From NCBI GenBank assembly GCA_017508065.1, contig JAFVZR010000013.1, forward strand, positions 1 through 32,514: a stretch of DNA of 32,514 nucleotides. The letters are read 5' to 3'. Below are positions 25,104-32,514 of this stretch, piece after piece. The notes beneath the pieces are model-generated. The model was not told the origin of the DNA. It saw only the letters and a program-made list of their open reading frames with translations, and did not search any database. This DNA is from Candidatus Methanomethylophilaceae archaeon. GTDB taxonomy: Archaea; Thermoplasmatota; Thermoplasmata; Methanomassiliicoccales; Methanomethylophilaceae. Position numbers and translations under genes: made by a program. The first letter of the stretch is position 1, and each line of letters starts with the position of its first letter.

Positions 25104-28100
25104 ATGGCCAATCTCTATTCGAAATTGGCGGATCTGATCGAGAAACACCCTAAGAGGGTGATCCTCACTTGGGTCGTCGTCCTCCTGTTGGCACTACCGC
25201 TCGGTGTCATGACCATGACACAGCCTGGTGTGCTCCAGTATGACATGACTGCCATGGTTGGGGACGATTCAGAGTCCGTCCAGGGTATGTATATCCTTGC
25301 AGACACCAATTACTTCGACTCAGGTTCCACAGGAATGGATCCGATCATCGTCGTCGAGGTCCCCACCAACCCCGCGAACGATACGACCATCAAGAACGGA
25401 ATATCCAATTTTGTAGATGAGTTGAACAATTCATTGTCCGACGAATACGACAAAGGTTTCGTCAGCATAATGGATGCCGGATTCTACAGCAAGAACTCTT
25501 CTGGATCCGGTATCGAGATGATAGCACTCACATTCACTGCGGATGTGAACGTGAACAAGCAGATCCCTGCCATCAGGGAGCTTGTCGATGACGCAAAGGA
25601 CGCGACCGGAATGGATTACACGACCTACGTCACCGGTTCCTCCGCGATCAACTTCGACACCGAGGACGGTGCGATGACCGATGTCAAGAGGATCGACCCC
25701 TTCTCCATCCTCCTTGTCCTGATCCTGATCGGTCTGTTCTTCAGGTCCTTTGTCTCCGCAGCGACTCCCCCCTGTGTCATCGGATTCGCGTACGCGATGA
25801 CCCTCGCCGTCATCTACGGACTCTCCCAGCTCATGGGAATCTACTACATGACGAGCACATTGGTCCTGATCGCGATGTTGGGAGCCGGTTGCGACTACTG
25901 TATCTTCATCCTGTCCAGGTACAGGGAGGAACGTGTCGCGGGCAGGGACCACAGCGAGGCACTCCGTGAGGCCATCGTCTGGGCCGGTGAGTCCATCACC
26001 ACATCCGGAATCTCGGTCATCATCGGATTCGGTGCCATGTCCCTCTGTTCCTTCGCCATGATCAAGACTATGGGAATCGTCCTTGCAGCAGGTATCGTCT
26101 TCGCACTCCTCGCGGCACTCACGCTCATCCCCGCGATCATCGCCGTCGTCGGCGACAAGATATTCTATCCCAACAAGGCACTGAAGCTCGATCCCAAGGG
26201 AAAGACCATGAACAGCTGGTACGGTGCGATCGTTAGGTTCGGTCACAGATACTTCAGGTCCTCCGCAGAGCATGCGACCAAGTACGCCGTCCCCATTGTC
26301 ATCGCAGCCATCCTCATCACCCTGCCTTTGGGATATGTAGCACTGAACAACACCGGTTCGTACGACATGATCAGTACCATGCCCGAGAGCGAGGCAAAGA
26401 CCGGTGTGGAAGTCATCACCGAGAACGCCTACGGCGGTCTCGTCATGCCCACCTACGTTCTTCTCCAGGTCGACGGAGACGATGAGCTCTACGACTTCGA
26501 GTATCAGGCGAACGGATTGCCTGTTCCACAGATGTATTGGACAAGTGAAGGGGAGAAGTACTCCGAACTGTCCGTCATGCTGATGTTGGACATATGGAAC
26601 TCCGACAAGAGTCTGGAGAACATGTTCCTCGGTAAGGAGGGCGGAAACATCGCGTACACCATAGGTGCGGTCGACAGCGAACTCCTGATGAACGAGCTCA
26701 GCAGACTCACCGGCGGAGTCGTCACTCCCGACGAGATCCTTATGCTCTTTGCCACACAGTTCCCCGAGGAGATCTCCAAGAACATCGTAAAGCTGTTGAG
26801 TCTCAAGGAACAGGGTCTGATCGATGACACCATGGTGTTCGGAGCGGTCAACTACATCTTCAACACCGGACTCGGAACTGTATCCGAGTTCTATGAGGAT
26901 GTCCAGTACCTCAAGATGAACGTGGTCGTCAAGGACGAGCCCATGTCCAACGAGTCCATGGAGACCATCCAGAACGTGAGAGAGGTCGTTCAGAAGTTCA
27001 TGGATGATGGCGGAGACGATTACTTCGCAGCATTCTATGTGACAGGAACCGTTGCGGTCATCGATGACATGTCCGAGTCCATCAACAAGGACTTCAAGAT
27101 CATCGAGGTCCTTGTCATCATCCTGATCGCACTCCTGTTGTTCTTCGTGATGAAGTCCTACTTCACTCCGATCCGTTCACTGGTGACCATCATCATGAGT
27201 GTCATCTGGACCCTCGGTCTGACCTTCATCGTGTTCGAGAACATCATCGGTGTTCCCGTGACCTTCATCATGCCGATCATCCTGTTCGTCATCTGTCTCG
27301 GTCTCGGAATGGACTACGATATCCTTCTGACCACCCGTATCAGGGAGAACGTCACCAAGGGAATGTCGAATGACAAGGCTATCAAGGAAGCCATCGTCAA
27401 GTCCGGTTCGATCATCACCATCTGCGGAATCATCATGGCCAGTGCGTTCGGTACCATGATGCTGTCCACGTCCCCGATGCTCCAGGAGGTCGGATTCGCA
27501 CTGTGCTTCGCAATCGCCGTCGATGCGCTCGTCATCCGTACCTATGTCGTTCCCGCACTCATGCACCTCATGGGCAAGTGGAACTGGGTCGGACCCAAGT
27601 GGCTCTCCAGGGACGGTCAGCACCTCACCGACCTCCTCGCCGAGGCCAAGGACGACGGTTCCCTCGATGAGATCGACGATTACCTCGCATGCGACACCGG
27701 ATACAGGTTCTGTACCCACTTCAGGACAGGAATGTTCATGCTGGTCGCCGTCATCGCGATGGCGCTCGCCGTGTTCATCCCCTGGATCGCCATGGGCAAG
27801 CCCGCATTCGAGACGTTGTCGTTCATCGACCTGATCAACGCATCCGGAAACGCAGGAACCGCAGCCACTCTCGCTATGGTCGCAGCGGCACTGTTCCTGT
27901 TATTGGCAGGAATCTGCGCCACCAACCGCATGTCCGGTACCACCAAGTTCTCCGGACTCTTCATGGTCGCAGGTGCGTTCGGTGTCGTAGCGGCGATATT
28001 CGCATCCACATCCTTGGTATGGGGTATCGCACTCGCACTGCTCGGTCTCTCCTGTGTCGCGATGTTCAACGTCGAGAAGGGTTCCAAGAATGCGGTACAG

Positions 28101-28238
28101 AGCGGTATCGCGGCAGCGACCCTCATCGCGATGATCGGTGTGTACTTCAACGATGTGTTCTATGTGACCATGGGTCTTGCGTTCGTCGTCATCGTCGCAC
28201 TCCTGGTCACATCCCTGATGCACATCATGAGGGACTGA
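25104..28238 (+). CDS. MMPL/RND-family transporter with extra C-terminal membrane region
   Basis: A 1044-residue membrane protein of the MMPL (RND) family, which export hydrophobic or lipid-like compounds using the proton gradient. There is one membrane segment at 18-38, an outer domain at about 40-200, then five more segments. A second half repeats this: outer domain about 420-665, then membrane segments to about 820. The two MMPL motifs are GAGCDYCIFILSRYRE (near 259) and GLGMDYDILLTTRIRE (near 734), each with the proton-relay Asp. After residue 875 come about five further hydrophobic segments that a usual 12-segment RND protein lacks. Divergent control by TetR suggests induction by a toxic compound or by the exported product. 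The cargo is unknown. Confidence 0.9.
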   Translation: MANLYSKLADLIEKHPKRVILTWVVVLLLALPLGVMTMTQPGVLQYDMTAMVGDDSESVQGMYILADTNYFDSGSTGMDPIIVVEVPTNPANDTTIKNGISNFVDELNNSLSDEYDKGFVSIMDAGFYSKNSSGSGIEMIALTFTADVNVNKQIPAIRELVDDAKDATGMDYTTYVTGSSAINFDTEDGAMTDVKRIDPFSILLVLILIGLFFRSFVSAATPPCVIGFAYAMTLAVIYGLSQLMGIYYMTSTLVLIAMLGAGCDYCIFILSRYREERVAGRDHSEALREAIVWAGESITTSGISVIIGFGAMSLCSFAMIKTMGIVLAAGIVFALLAALTLIPAIIAVVGDKIFYPNKALKLDPKGKTMNSWYGAIVRFGHRYFRSSAEHATKYAVPIVIAAILITLPLGYVALNNTGSYDMISTMPESEAKTGVEVITENAYGGLVMPTYVLLQVDGDDELYDFEYQANGLPVPQMYWTSEGEKYSELSVMLMLDIWNSDKSLENMFLGKEGGNIAYTIGAVDSELLMNELSRLTGGVVTPDEILMLFATQFPEEISKNIVKLLSLKEQGLIDDTMVFGAVNYIFNTGLGTVSEFYEDVQYLKMNVVVKDEPMSNESMETIQNVREVVQKFMDDGGDDYFAAFYVTGTVAVIDDMSESINKDFKIIEVLVIILIALLLFFVMKSYFTPIRSLVTIIMSVIWTLGLTFIVFENIIGVPVTFIMPIILFVICLGLGMDYDILLTTRIRENVTKGMSNDKAIKEAIVKSGSIITICGIIMASAFGTMMLSTSPMLQEVGFALCFAIAVDALVIRTYVVPALMHLMGKWNWVGPKWLSRDGQHLTDLLAEAKDDGSLDEIDDYLACDTGYRFCTHFRTGMFMLVAVIAMALAVFIPWIAMGKPAFETLSFIDLINASGNAGTAATLAMVAAALFLLLAGICATNRMSGTTKFSGLFMVAGAFGVVAAIFASTSLVWGIALALLGLSCVAMFNVEKGSKNAVQSGIAAATLIAMIGVYFNDVFYVTMGLAFVVIVALLVTSLMHIMRD

Positions 28239-28243
28239 TAAAC

Positions 28244-28272
28244 GAGGGGGTCACCCCCTCCCTTTATTTTTC
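28244..28272 (+). terminator. Terminator of MMPL gene
   Basis: GAGGGGG (28244-28250) and CCCCCTC (28254-28260) pair around the loop TCA and are followed by CCTTTATTTTT. The same T-rich tract, about 27 bases before the next ATG, could be the box A of the S66 peptidase gene. Confidence 0.75.
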
Positions 28273-28293
28273 CGTTATACATATTCTCGACAC

Positions 28294-29304
28294 ATGATAA
28301 GACCGAAGTTCCTGTCCGCAGGCGACACCATCGCCGTCACGGCACCGTCCGCAGGCGTGTCCGAACCCGTGGACGTCATACGTTTCAACAATGCGAGGTC
28401 CAACCTCGAGAAGAGAGGATATTCCGTGAGGTTCACCCCTAACGTGTTCTCCGACATCGACGGGGACAGGAGCTCTCCCGCAGAACAGAGGGCGAAGGAA
28501 CTGGATTCCGTTCTTTCGGATCCCGATGTCAGATATGTGGTATCCGCCAAGGGCGGGGACTTCCTGAACGAGATCTTCGAGTTCACGGACCTGTCATCGA
28601 TCTCTGACGATCCGAAGTGGGTGCAGGGCTATTCGGACAACACGGACATCCTCATGGGGATAACGACCGTGTTCGATATCATGAGCGTCTATTGCGGGAA
28701 CTTCGGTGACTTTGGTATGGAACCCTGGCATCGTAGTATCACGGAGAACATGGAGTTCATCGAAGGCAGAAGGTCCGAACAGGTGTCCTTCGATACCTAT
28801 GAGGACATGTTCAAGGACAGGGTCACCGGTCTGGAACCCATTAACGGGGACCTCCCCGTGTTCTGGAAATCTGAGGAGGACGTGTCCTTCACCGGTATCG
28901 CATTGGGCGGTTGCCTCGATAAGCTGGCACTCATGGTCGGTACCTCCAGGGACAGGGTGAGGGACTTCGCGGAACGTTACCGGGATGAAGGTATCGTCTG
29001 GTACATGGAACGCTTCGCAGGCGACCGTGAGACCGAGATCAGGGATCTGAGGTCGATGTTGGACAACGGTTGGTTCGAATACGTGTCCGGATTCGTGTTC
29101 GGAAGGCCGATGTTCTACGACGGTGACGATTACGAGGATGCTGTGCGCAGCGTCCTGTCGGACCTTCATGTACCGATCGTGTTCGATGCGGACGTGGGAC
29201 ACAAGGCCCCACGTATGACATTGATCAACGGTGCCAGCATCAGGGTGGACGTAACGGATGGAAAGGGAAGGATATCCTATCCGGGATTCACCGAAGACTA
29301 TTAA
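28294..29304 (+). CDS. S66 family serine peptidase (LD-carboxypeptidase/MccF-like)
   Basis: A 336-residue S66 protein. Family residues are visible: nucleophile Ser114 in GYSDNT, Glu239 in WYMERF and His303 in DADVGHKAP. The start (KFLSAGDTIAVTAPS) is also typical. Known members cut murein tetrapeptides (LdcA) or inactivate the antibiotic microcin C7 (MccF). Archaea of the kind suggested here lack murein, so an MccF-like detoxifying or peptide-scavenging role is more likely (inference). It leads a plus-strand operon, 23 bases before the pseudouridine synthase. No signal peptide is seen, so it is cytoplasmic. Confidence 0.87.
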   Translation: MIRPKFLSAGDTIAVTAPSAGVSEPVDVIRFNNARSNLEKRGYSVRFTPNVFSDIDGDRSSPAEQRAKELDSVLSDPDVRYVVSAKGGDFLNEIFEFTDLSSISDDPKWVQGYSDNTDILMGITTVFDIMSVYCGNFGDFGMEPWHRSITENMEFIEGRRSEQVSFDTYEDMFKDRVTGLEPINGDLPVFWKSEEDVSFTGIALGGCLDKLALMVGTSRDRVRDFAERYRDEGIVWYMERFAGDRETEIRDLRSMLDNGWFEYVSGFVFGRPMFYDGDDYEDAVRSVLSDLHVPIVFDADVGHKAPRMTLINGASIRVDVTDGKGRISYPGFTEDY

Positions 29305-29327
29305 TCGCGTGCAAGGATGGTAAGTTC

Positions 29328-30041
29328 ATGGCAGACGGGGAACCGATACGTATCAACAAGTATCTGGCGGATTGTGGTGTATGTTCCAGGAGGCAGGCCG
29401 ACGAGATGGTCGCCCAGGGAAGGGTCACCGTGGACGGGGAGACTGCGGTCACCGGTACCAAGGTCACACCGACACAGGAGGTCCGTGTGGACGGAAAGAG
29501 CATCAAGGATGACGGAAAGACCATCGTGCTGCTCCTCAACAAGCCCGTCGGTATCGTCTGTACCACCGCAGAGGACGAGAAGGACAATGTGGTGAAGTTC
29601 GTCAACTACAAGAGGAGGGTGTACCCCGTAGGTCGTTTGGACAAGGATTCCAGGGGATTGCTCATCCTCACCAATAGAGGGGACCTCGTCAACGGGATCA
29701 TGAGGTCCAGGTACGATCACGAGAAGGAGTACATAGTCACCGTGCACAGACCCGTCACTCAGAAGTTCCTCGACGGTATGTCCGCGGGGGTGCCCATCCT
29801 GGGAACCAGGACGAAACCCTGTGTGACCGAGAAGCTCAGCAAGTACCGTTTCAGGATAGTCATCACTGAAGGGTTGAACCGTCAGATCAGGCGCATGTGC
29901 GAGCATTTCGATTATGTCGTGACGGATCTGAAGAGGGTACGTATCCTAGACATCAATCTCGGGGACATACCTGAGGGTAAATGGAGACAGGCCACCAAGA
30001 ACGAGGTCTACAGTCTCTTGAAGTATGCGGGGCTGAAATGA
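29328..30041 (+). CDS. RsuA/RluF-type rRNA pseudouridine synthase
   Basis: Isomerises a uridine in ribosomal RNA. The 237-residue protein has an N-terminal S4 RNA-binding domain (INKYLADCGVCSRRQADEM, about 8-60) and the catalytic domain with Asp105 in PVGRLDKDSRGLLILTN. The segments GLNRQIRRMCEHF and LKRVRI are typical of the bacterial RsuA/RluB/RluE/RluF group. The substrate position cannot be assigned; RluF-like is the best guess. This family is bacterial, and archaea normally rely on other synthases, so acquisition from bacteria is likely. The ATG at 29328 follows AAGGATGGT. The stop overlaps the next start. Confidence 0.9.
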   Translation: MADGEPIRINKYLADCGVCSRRQADEMVAQGRVTVDGETAVTGTKVTPTQEVRVDGKSIKDDGKTIVLLLNKPVGIVCTTAEDEKDNVVKFVNYKRRVYPVGRLDKDSRGLLILTNRGDLVNGIMRSRYDHEKEYIVTVHRPVTQKFLDGMSAGVPILGTRTKPCVTEKLSKYRFRIVITEGLNRQIRRMCEHFDYVVTDLKRVRILDINLGDIPEGKWRQATKNEVYSLLKYAGLK

Positions 30042-31144
30042 TGGACATCGAAAGAGCCAGAACGATGATCGCAGGCGAAGGTCGCGAGAAGGCCGAGGGT
30101 CTCAGGATGCTCAGGAACGCCGCGAATCAGGGCGATGTACAGGCTACCGTGGAATTGGGCATACTGTACATGCAGGGTAATCATGTGGATCAGAACACCG
30201 AGGAGGCGGCCAAATGGTTCAACAAGGCCGTCCTCAAGGACGATCCCGAGGCACAGTACTGTCTGGGTATGTTGCATGAGTACGGTGACGGTGTCAAGCA
30301 GGACCTGGAGAGGGCGTTGGACCTGTACACAAAGGCGGCGGAGAGGAACCATCCCGGTGCATTGTTCATGAGGGCGATGTTCCTCGAGGAGGGCATCTCA
30401 TGCGAAGCGGATGTGCCCGAGGCGATGAGGTGCTACGAGGAGGCCGGTCTTCGCGGAAATCCCGATGCTATGTACTACATGGGTGTGTTCACGCAGCACG
30501 GAATGAACGGAAAGACCGTCAATCCCTTGGAAGCTATCGAATGGTACTGTCGTGCCGCCGAGAGGGGACACCCCGAGGCACAGTACGCTCTCGGAGCGAT
30601 ATACGAGGACGGTGAGGGTGTCGATAAGGACATCAAGAGGGCCGTCAAATGGTATTCCGTCGCCGCTAAGGGCGGAAGTGCCAGGGCACAGTGTGCGTTG
30701 GGATTCATGTACGACAACGGTGTAGGATTGACTCAGGACAGCGAGAAGGCGTTCGAGCTCTATCTCATGGCGGCCAACCAGGGGAACGACGTGGGACAGT
30801 TCAACGTCGGTGACGCCTATCTGAACGGAGTCGGAGTGGAGAAGGACGAGAGCGAGGCATTCAAGTGGTTCGCATTGTCCGCAAACCAGGACAACATGCT
30901 CGCGATGTGCAACGTGGGATACATGCTTCAGCACGGTATCGGTACTGGTAGGAAGGAATCCGAGGCCGTCAAGTGGTATTCGCGCGGAAGCGACGCCGGA
31001 TCCGAACTGTGCACATTCAACCTCGCTGCTATGTACGAGGGCGGTATCGGTGTCGAGAAGGACCTTTCCAAGGCCAAGGAACTCTACCTCAAGGCGGCGG
31101 AGATGGGTATGAAGGATGCCAAGGAACGTGCGGAGAGGCTTTGA
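30038..31144 (+). CDS. Sel1-repeat protein
   Basis: A 368-residue helical-repeat protein made of about nine to ten Sel1-like repeats of roughly 36 residues. They follow the pattern A-xx-WY-xx-AA-xxG-xx-A-xxxLG-xxY-xxG-xGV-xxD, for example in PEAQYALGAIYEDGEGVDKD. No other domain or signal peptide is seen. Such proteins are scaffolds for protein contacts, and the family does not predict a partner. ATG 30038 overlaps the preceding stop (ATGATG); ATG 30041 is equally possible. Translation is coupled to the pseudouridine synthase. DUF1963-like and Sel1 genes are common neighbours in accessory operons. Confidence 0.9.
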   Translation: MMDIERARTMIAGEGREKAEGLRMLRNAANQGDVQATVELGILYMQGNHVDQNTEEAAKWFNKAVLKDDPEAQYCLGMLHEYGDGVKQDLERALDLYTKAAERNHPGALFMRAMFLEEGISCEADVPEAMRCYEEAGLRGNPDAMYYMGVFTQHGMNGKTVNPLEAIEWYCRAAERGHPEAQYALGAIYEDGEGVDKDIKRAVKWYSVAAKGGSARAQCALGFMYDNGVGLTQDSEKAFELYLMAANQGNDVGQFNVGDAYLNGVGVEKDESEAFKWFALSANQDNMLAMCNVGYMLQHGIGTGRKESEAVKWYSRGSDAGSELCTFNLAAMYEGGIGVEKDLSKAKELYLKAAEMGMKDAKERAERL

Positions 31145-31145
31145 T

Positions 31146-31664
31146 ATGATCAATTTCGAGATATGTGACAGGGGCGAGGCCGAATACGAGGGATCCAGGT
31201 TCTTCGGCGATCCGGTGGTTCCCGAGAAGTGGGCCGACAAGGAACCTTGGCCGGAGGATGACATCTTCATGTGCCAGATCAATCTTGCAGACCTTGACGG
31301 ATACGATACCGAAGGATTGTTGCCCGCCGAGGGATACCTGTACTTCTTCGCCGACATAACGGACGGTATCGAGGTACATCCCATCCTCTCCACACAGGAG
31401 CCCGATACGATCTACGAGGATTGCAACATGGGGTTCGAGGAGGACACATCCGACGATATCTTCACCGACTGGGTCATCAGGTTCGGTAAGGGAAAGGGTT
31501 CCATCCTGGAACGTGTGGATGACAGAATCGTTCTCCTTGAGTTCGATCCCCGTCATACACAGATGGACTTCCTGAAGGCCATCGGCGGAAAGGTACGTGT
31601 CACCGTACCCGAATCCGAGATCAAGGCCGGGGTCATCGCAGGTGCGGTGACAGAGGTCATTTGA
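31146..31664 (+). CDS. DUF1963 (YwqG)-like protein
   Basis: A 172-residue acidic protein. Blocks such as YEGSRFFGDPVVPEKW, FMCQINLADL, LLPAEGYLYFFAD and a late VLLEFDPRH resemble DUF1963/YwqG proteins, whose function is not known. The protein is shorter than many relatives and lacks a clear enzymatic motif. The ATG at 31146 lies one base after the Sel1 stop, with GGAGAGG nine bases upstream, so it is the last gene of the operon. A hairpin terminator follows. Confidence 0.65.
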   Translation: MINFEICDRGEAEYEGSRFFGDPVVPEKWADKEPWPEDDIFMCQINLADLDGYDTEGLLPAEGYLYFFADITDGIEVHPILSTQEPDTIYEDCNMGFEEDTSDDIFTDWVIRFGKGKGSILERVDDRIVLLEFDPRHTQMDFLKAIGGKVRVTVPESEIKAGVIAGAVTEVI

Positions 31665-31673
31665 AATGACCAT

Positions 31674-31707
31674 GGGTGCGATGGCACATTCTTCTGTGCC
31701 AGCACCC
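31674..31707 (+). terminator. Hairpin terminator of the S66-DUF1963 operon
   Basis: GGGTGC (31674-31679) pairs with GCACCC (31702-31707), and inside it GGCAC (31683-31687) with GTGCC (31696-31700). A pyrimidine-rich tail follows. Confidence 0.6.
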
Positions 31708-31768
31708 GACCCTTCATCCTTCCTTTCGAGGACGTGCAGACGGTTCTGATTCTACTGCGCGCGATATG

Positions 31769-31777
31769 TTTATAAAC
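31769..31777 (+). promoter_or_regulatory. Box A of the FKBP gene
   Basis: TTTATAAAC is a near-ideal archaeal TATA box, centred about 25 bases before the ATG at 31798. No ribosome binding site lies between them, so the transcript is probably leaderless. Confidence 0.65.
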
Positions 31778-31797
31778 AACTCTCCTAATGCCAGCGT

Positions 31798-32499
31798 ATG
31801 GCAAATCTCAAGAAGGGCGACATTGTTCGCATGAACTACAACGCTAGCATCATCGGTTCCGACGTCGTTTTCGACACCACCTATGAGGACAAGGCAAAGG
31901 AAGCAGGAATCTTCAACGAGAAGTACTCCTACGCACCCATGCCCTACATCGTCGGATCCGGAAGGTTCTTCAAGGCACTCGACGACGCCATCGCAGCAGC
32001 AGAGGTCGGAAAGGAGGTCACCATCGAGGTCCCCTGCCAGCAGGCAGCAGGAGAGAAGGACCCCAAGCTCATCGAGACCTTCACCGTCAAGGACTTCTAC
32101 AAGCAGGAGATCCGCCCCGTTCCCGGACTCGAGGTCAAGCTCGGAGACAGGACCGGAGTCATCACCACCGTCGGAGCAGGCCGTGTCAAGGTCGACTTCA
32201 ACAACAAGCTCGCTGGAAAGGACCTCAAGTACACCTTCACCGTCACCGAGGTCATGGAGTCCAACGAGGACAAGGCAATGGCGATCGCACAGATGGACTT
32301 CGGATCCAACGAGGGATTCAAGTTCGAGTTCTCCGAGAACAAGGTCTCCATCTACACCCCTGACATCGTCAAGTTCAACCAGAACTGGATGATGACCAAG
32401 TTCAGGATCGTCAACGACATGCGCGAGGCCTTCGCCGTCGACACCATCGAGTTCATCGAGGTCTGGGAGAAGGCACCCGCAGCAGAGAAGAAGGAGTAA
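31798..32499 (+). CDS. FKBP-type peptidyl-prolyl isomerase, archaeal long type (SlyD-like)
   Basis: A 233-residue folding helper that speeds up proline isomerisation. The FKBP domain is split by an insert-in-flap (IF) chaperone domain. FKBP blocks are VFDTT (Asp26), YIVGSGRFFKALDDAI and, after the insert, VDFNNKLAGKDLKYTFTV. The last ~80 residues form the C-terminal domain of the archaeal long FKBPs. Codons are strongly biased to GTC, AAG, ATC, GGA and CTC, as in highly expressed genes. A strong TATA box and leaderless start support high expression. The protein is soluble. Confidence 0.9.
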   Translation: MANLKKGDIVRMNYNASIIGSDVVFDTTYEDKAKEAGIFNEKYSYAPMPYIVGSGRFFKALDDAIAAAEVGKEVTIEVPCQQAAGEKDPKLIETFTVKDFYKQEIRPVPGLEVKLGDRTGVITTVGAGRVKVDFNNKLAGKDLKYTFTVTEVMESNEDKAMAIAQMDFGSNEGFKFEFSENKVSIYTPDIVKFNQNWMMTKFRIVNDMREAFAVDTIEFIEVWEKAPAAEKKE

Positions 32500-32513
32500 G
32501 GCTTCGGCCTTAC
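32496..32513 (+). terminator. Hairpin with TTCG loop at the FKBP stop
   Basis: GTAAGGC and GCCTTAC pair perfectly around a TTCG loop; the stop codon TAA is in the stem. The window ends before any T-run could be seen, so termination is likely but not confirmed. Confidence 0.5.
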
Positions 32514-32514
32514 C

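Overview
The window looks like part of a methanogenic archaeal chromosome, most likely of the Methanomassiliicoccales/Thermoplasmata type (inference). Evidence: archaeal pelota, archaeal-type aspartate-semialdehyde dehydrogenase, an archaeal long-type FKBP, the methanogen/anaerobe set for homocysteine synthesis from sulfide, TATA-box (box A) promoters often placed so that transcripts would be leaderless, strong preference for TGA stops with only two TAG stops, and several bacterial-looking genes as expected for a gut or sediment archaeon. No rRNA, tRNA, CRISPR array or intact transposon was seen.

Layout. 1-114 holds the first 38 codons of hisG (minus strand). 199-4992 (minus) is a run asd - DUF39 - NIL/ferredoxin - UPF0280 - AlbA_2/Schlafen-type regulator. 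The first four match the known route from aspartate semialdehyde and sulfide to homocysteine, here gathered in one operon. A chorismate mutase (minus) and an ACT-domain regulator (plus) diverge from 5377-5483. From 17662 down to 5984 runs one tightly packed minus-strand array: carA - carB - chlI/chlD - cobN - ABC ATPase - ABC permease. Pelota and citrate synthase follow on the plus strand, then a 23-bp tandem repeat abutting the C-terminal stub of a DUF4143 ATPase. Isocitrate dehydrogenase and an ABC-F protein lie on the minus strand. A TetR regulator diverges from a large MMPL/RND transporter across two palindromic operators. The right end (plus) carries an S66 peptidase - RsuA-type pseudouridine synthase - Sel1-repeat protein - DUF1963-like operon and then an FKBP isomerase.

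Main points. (1) chlI and chlD are in different frames, but homology runs through the junction. The junction holds a textbook -1 slippery heptamer, a 6-nt spacer and a predicted H-type pseudoknot, so one gene should yield both the ChlI ATPase and a ChlI-ChlD fusion for the cobaltochelatase. (2) CarA has lost all three glutaminase catalytic residues, which suggests an ammonia-dependent carbamoyl phosphate synthetase. (3) The tetR-MMPL spacer has two matching 16-bp operators, each beside a TATA box. (4) Palindromes flank the carA and pelota promoters. All functional statements rest on reading the sequence and on family knowledge; no database search was run.
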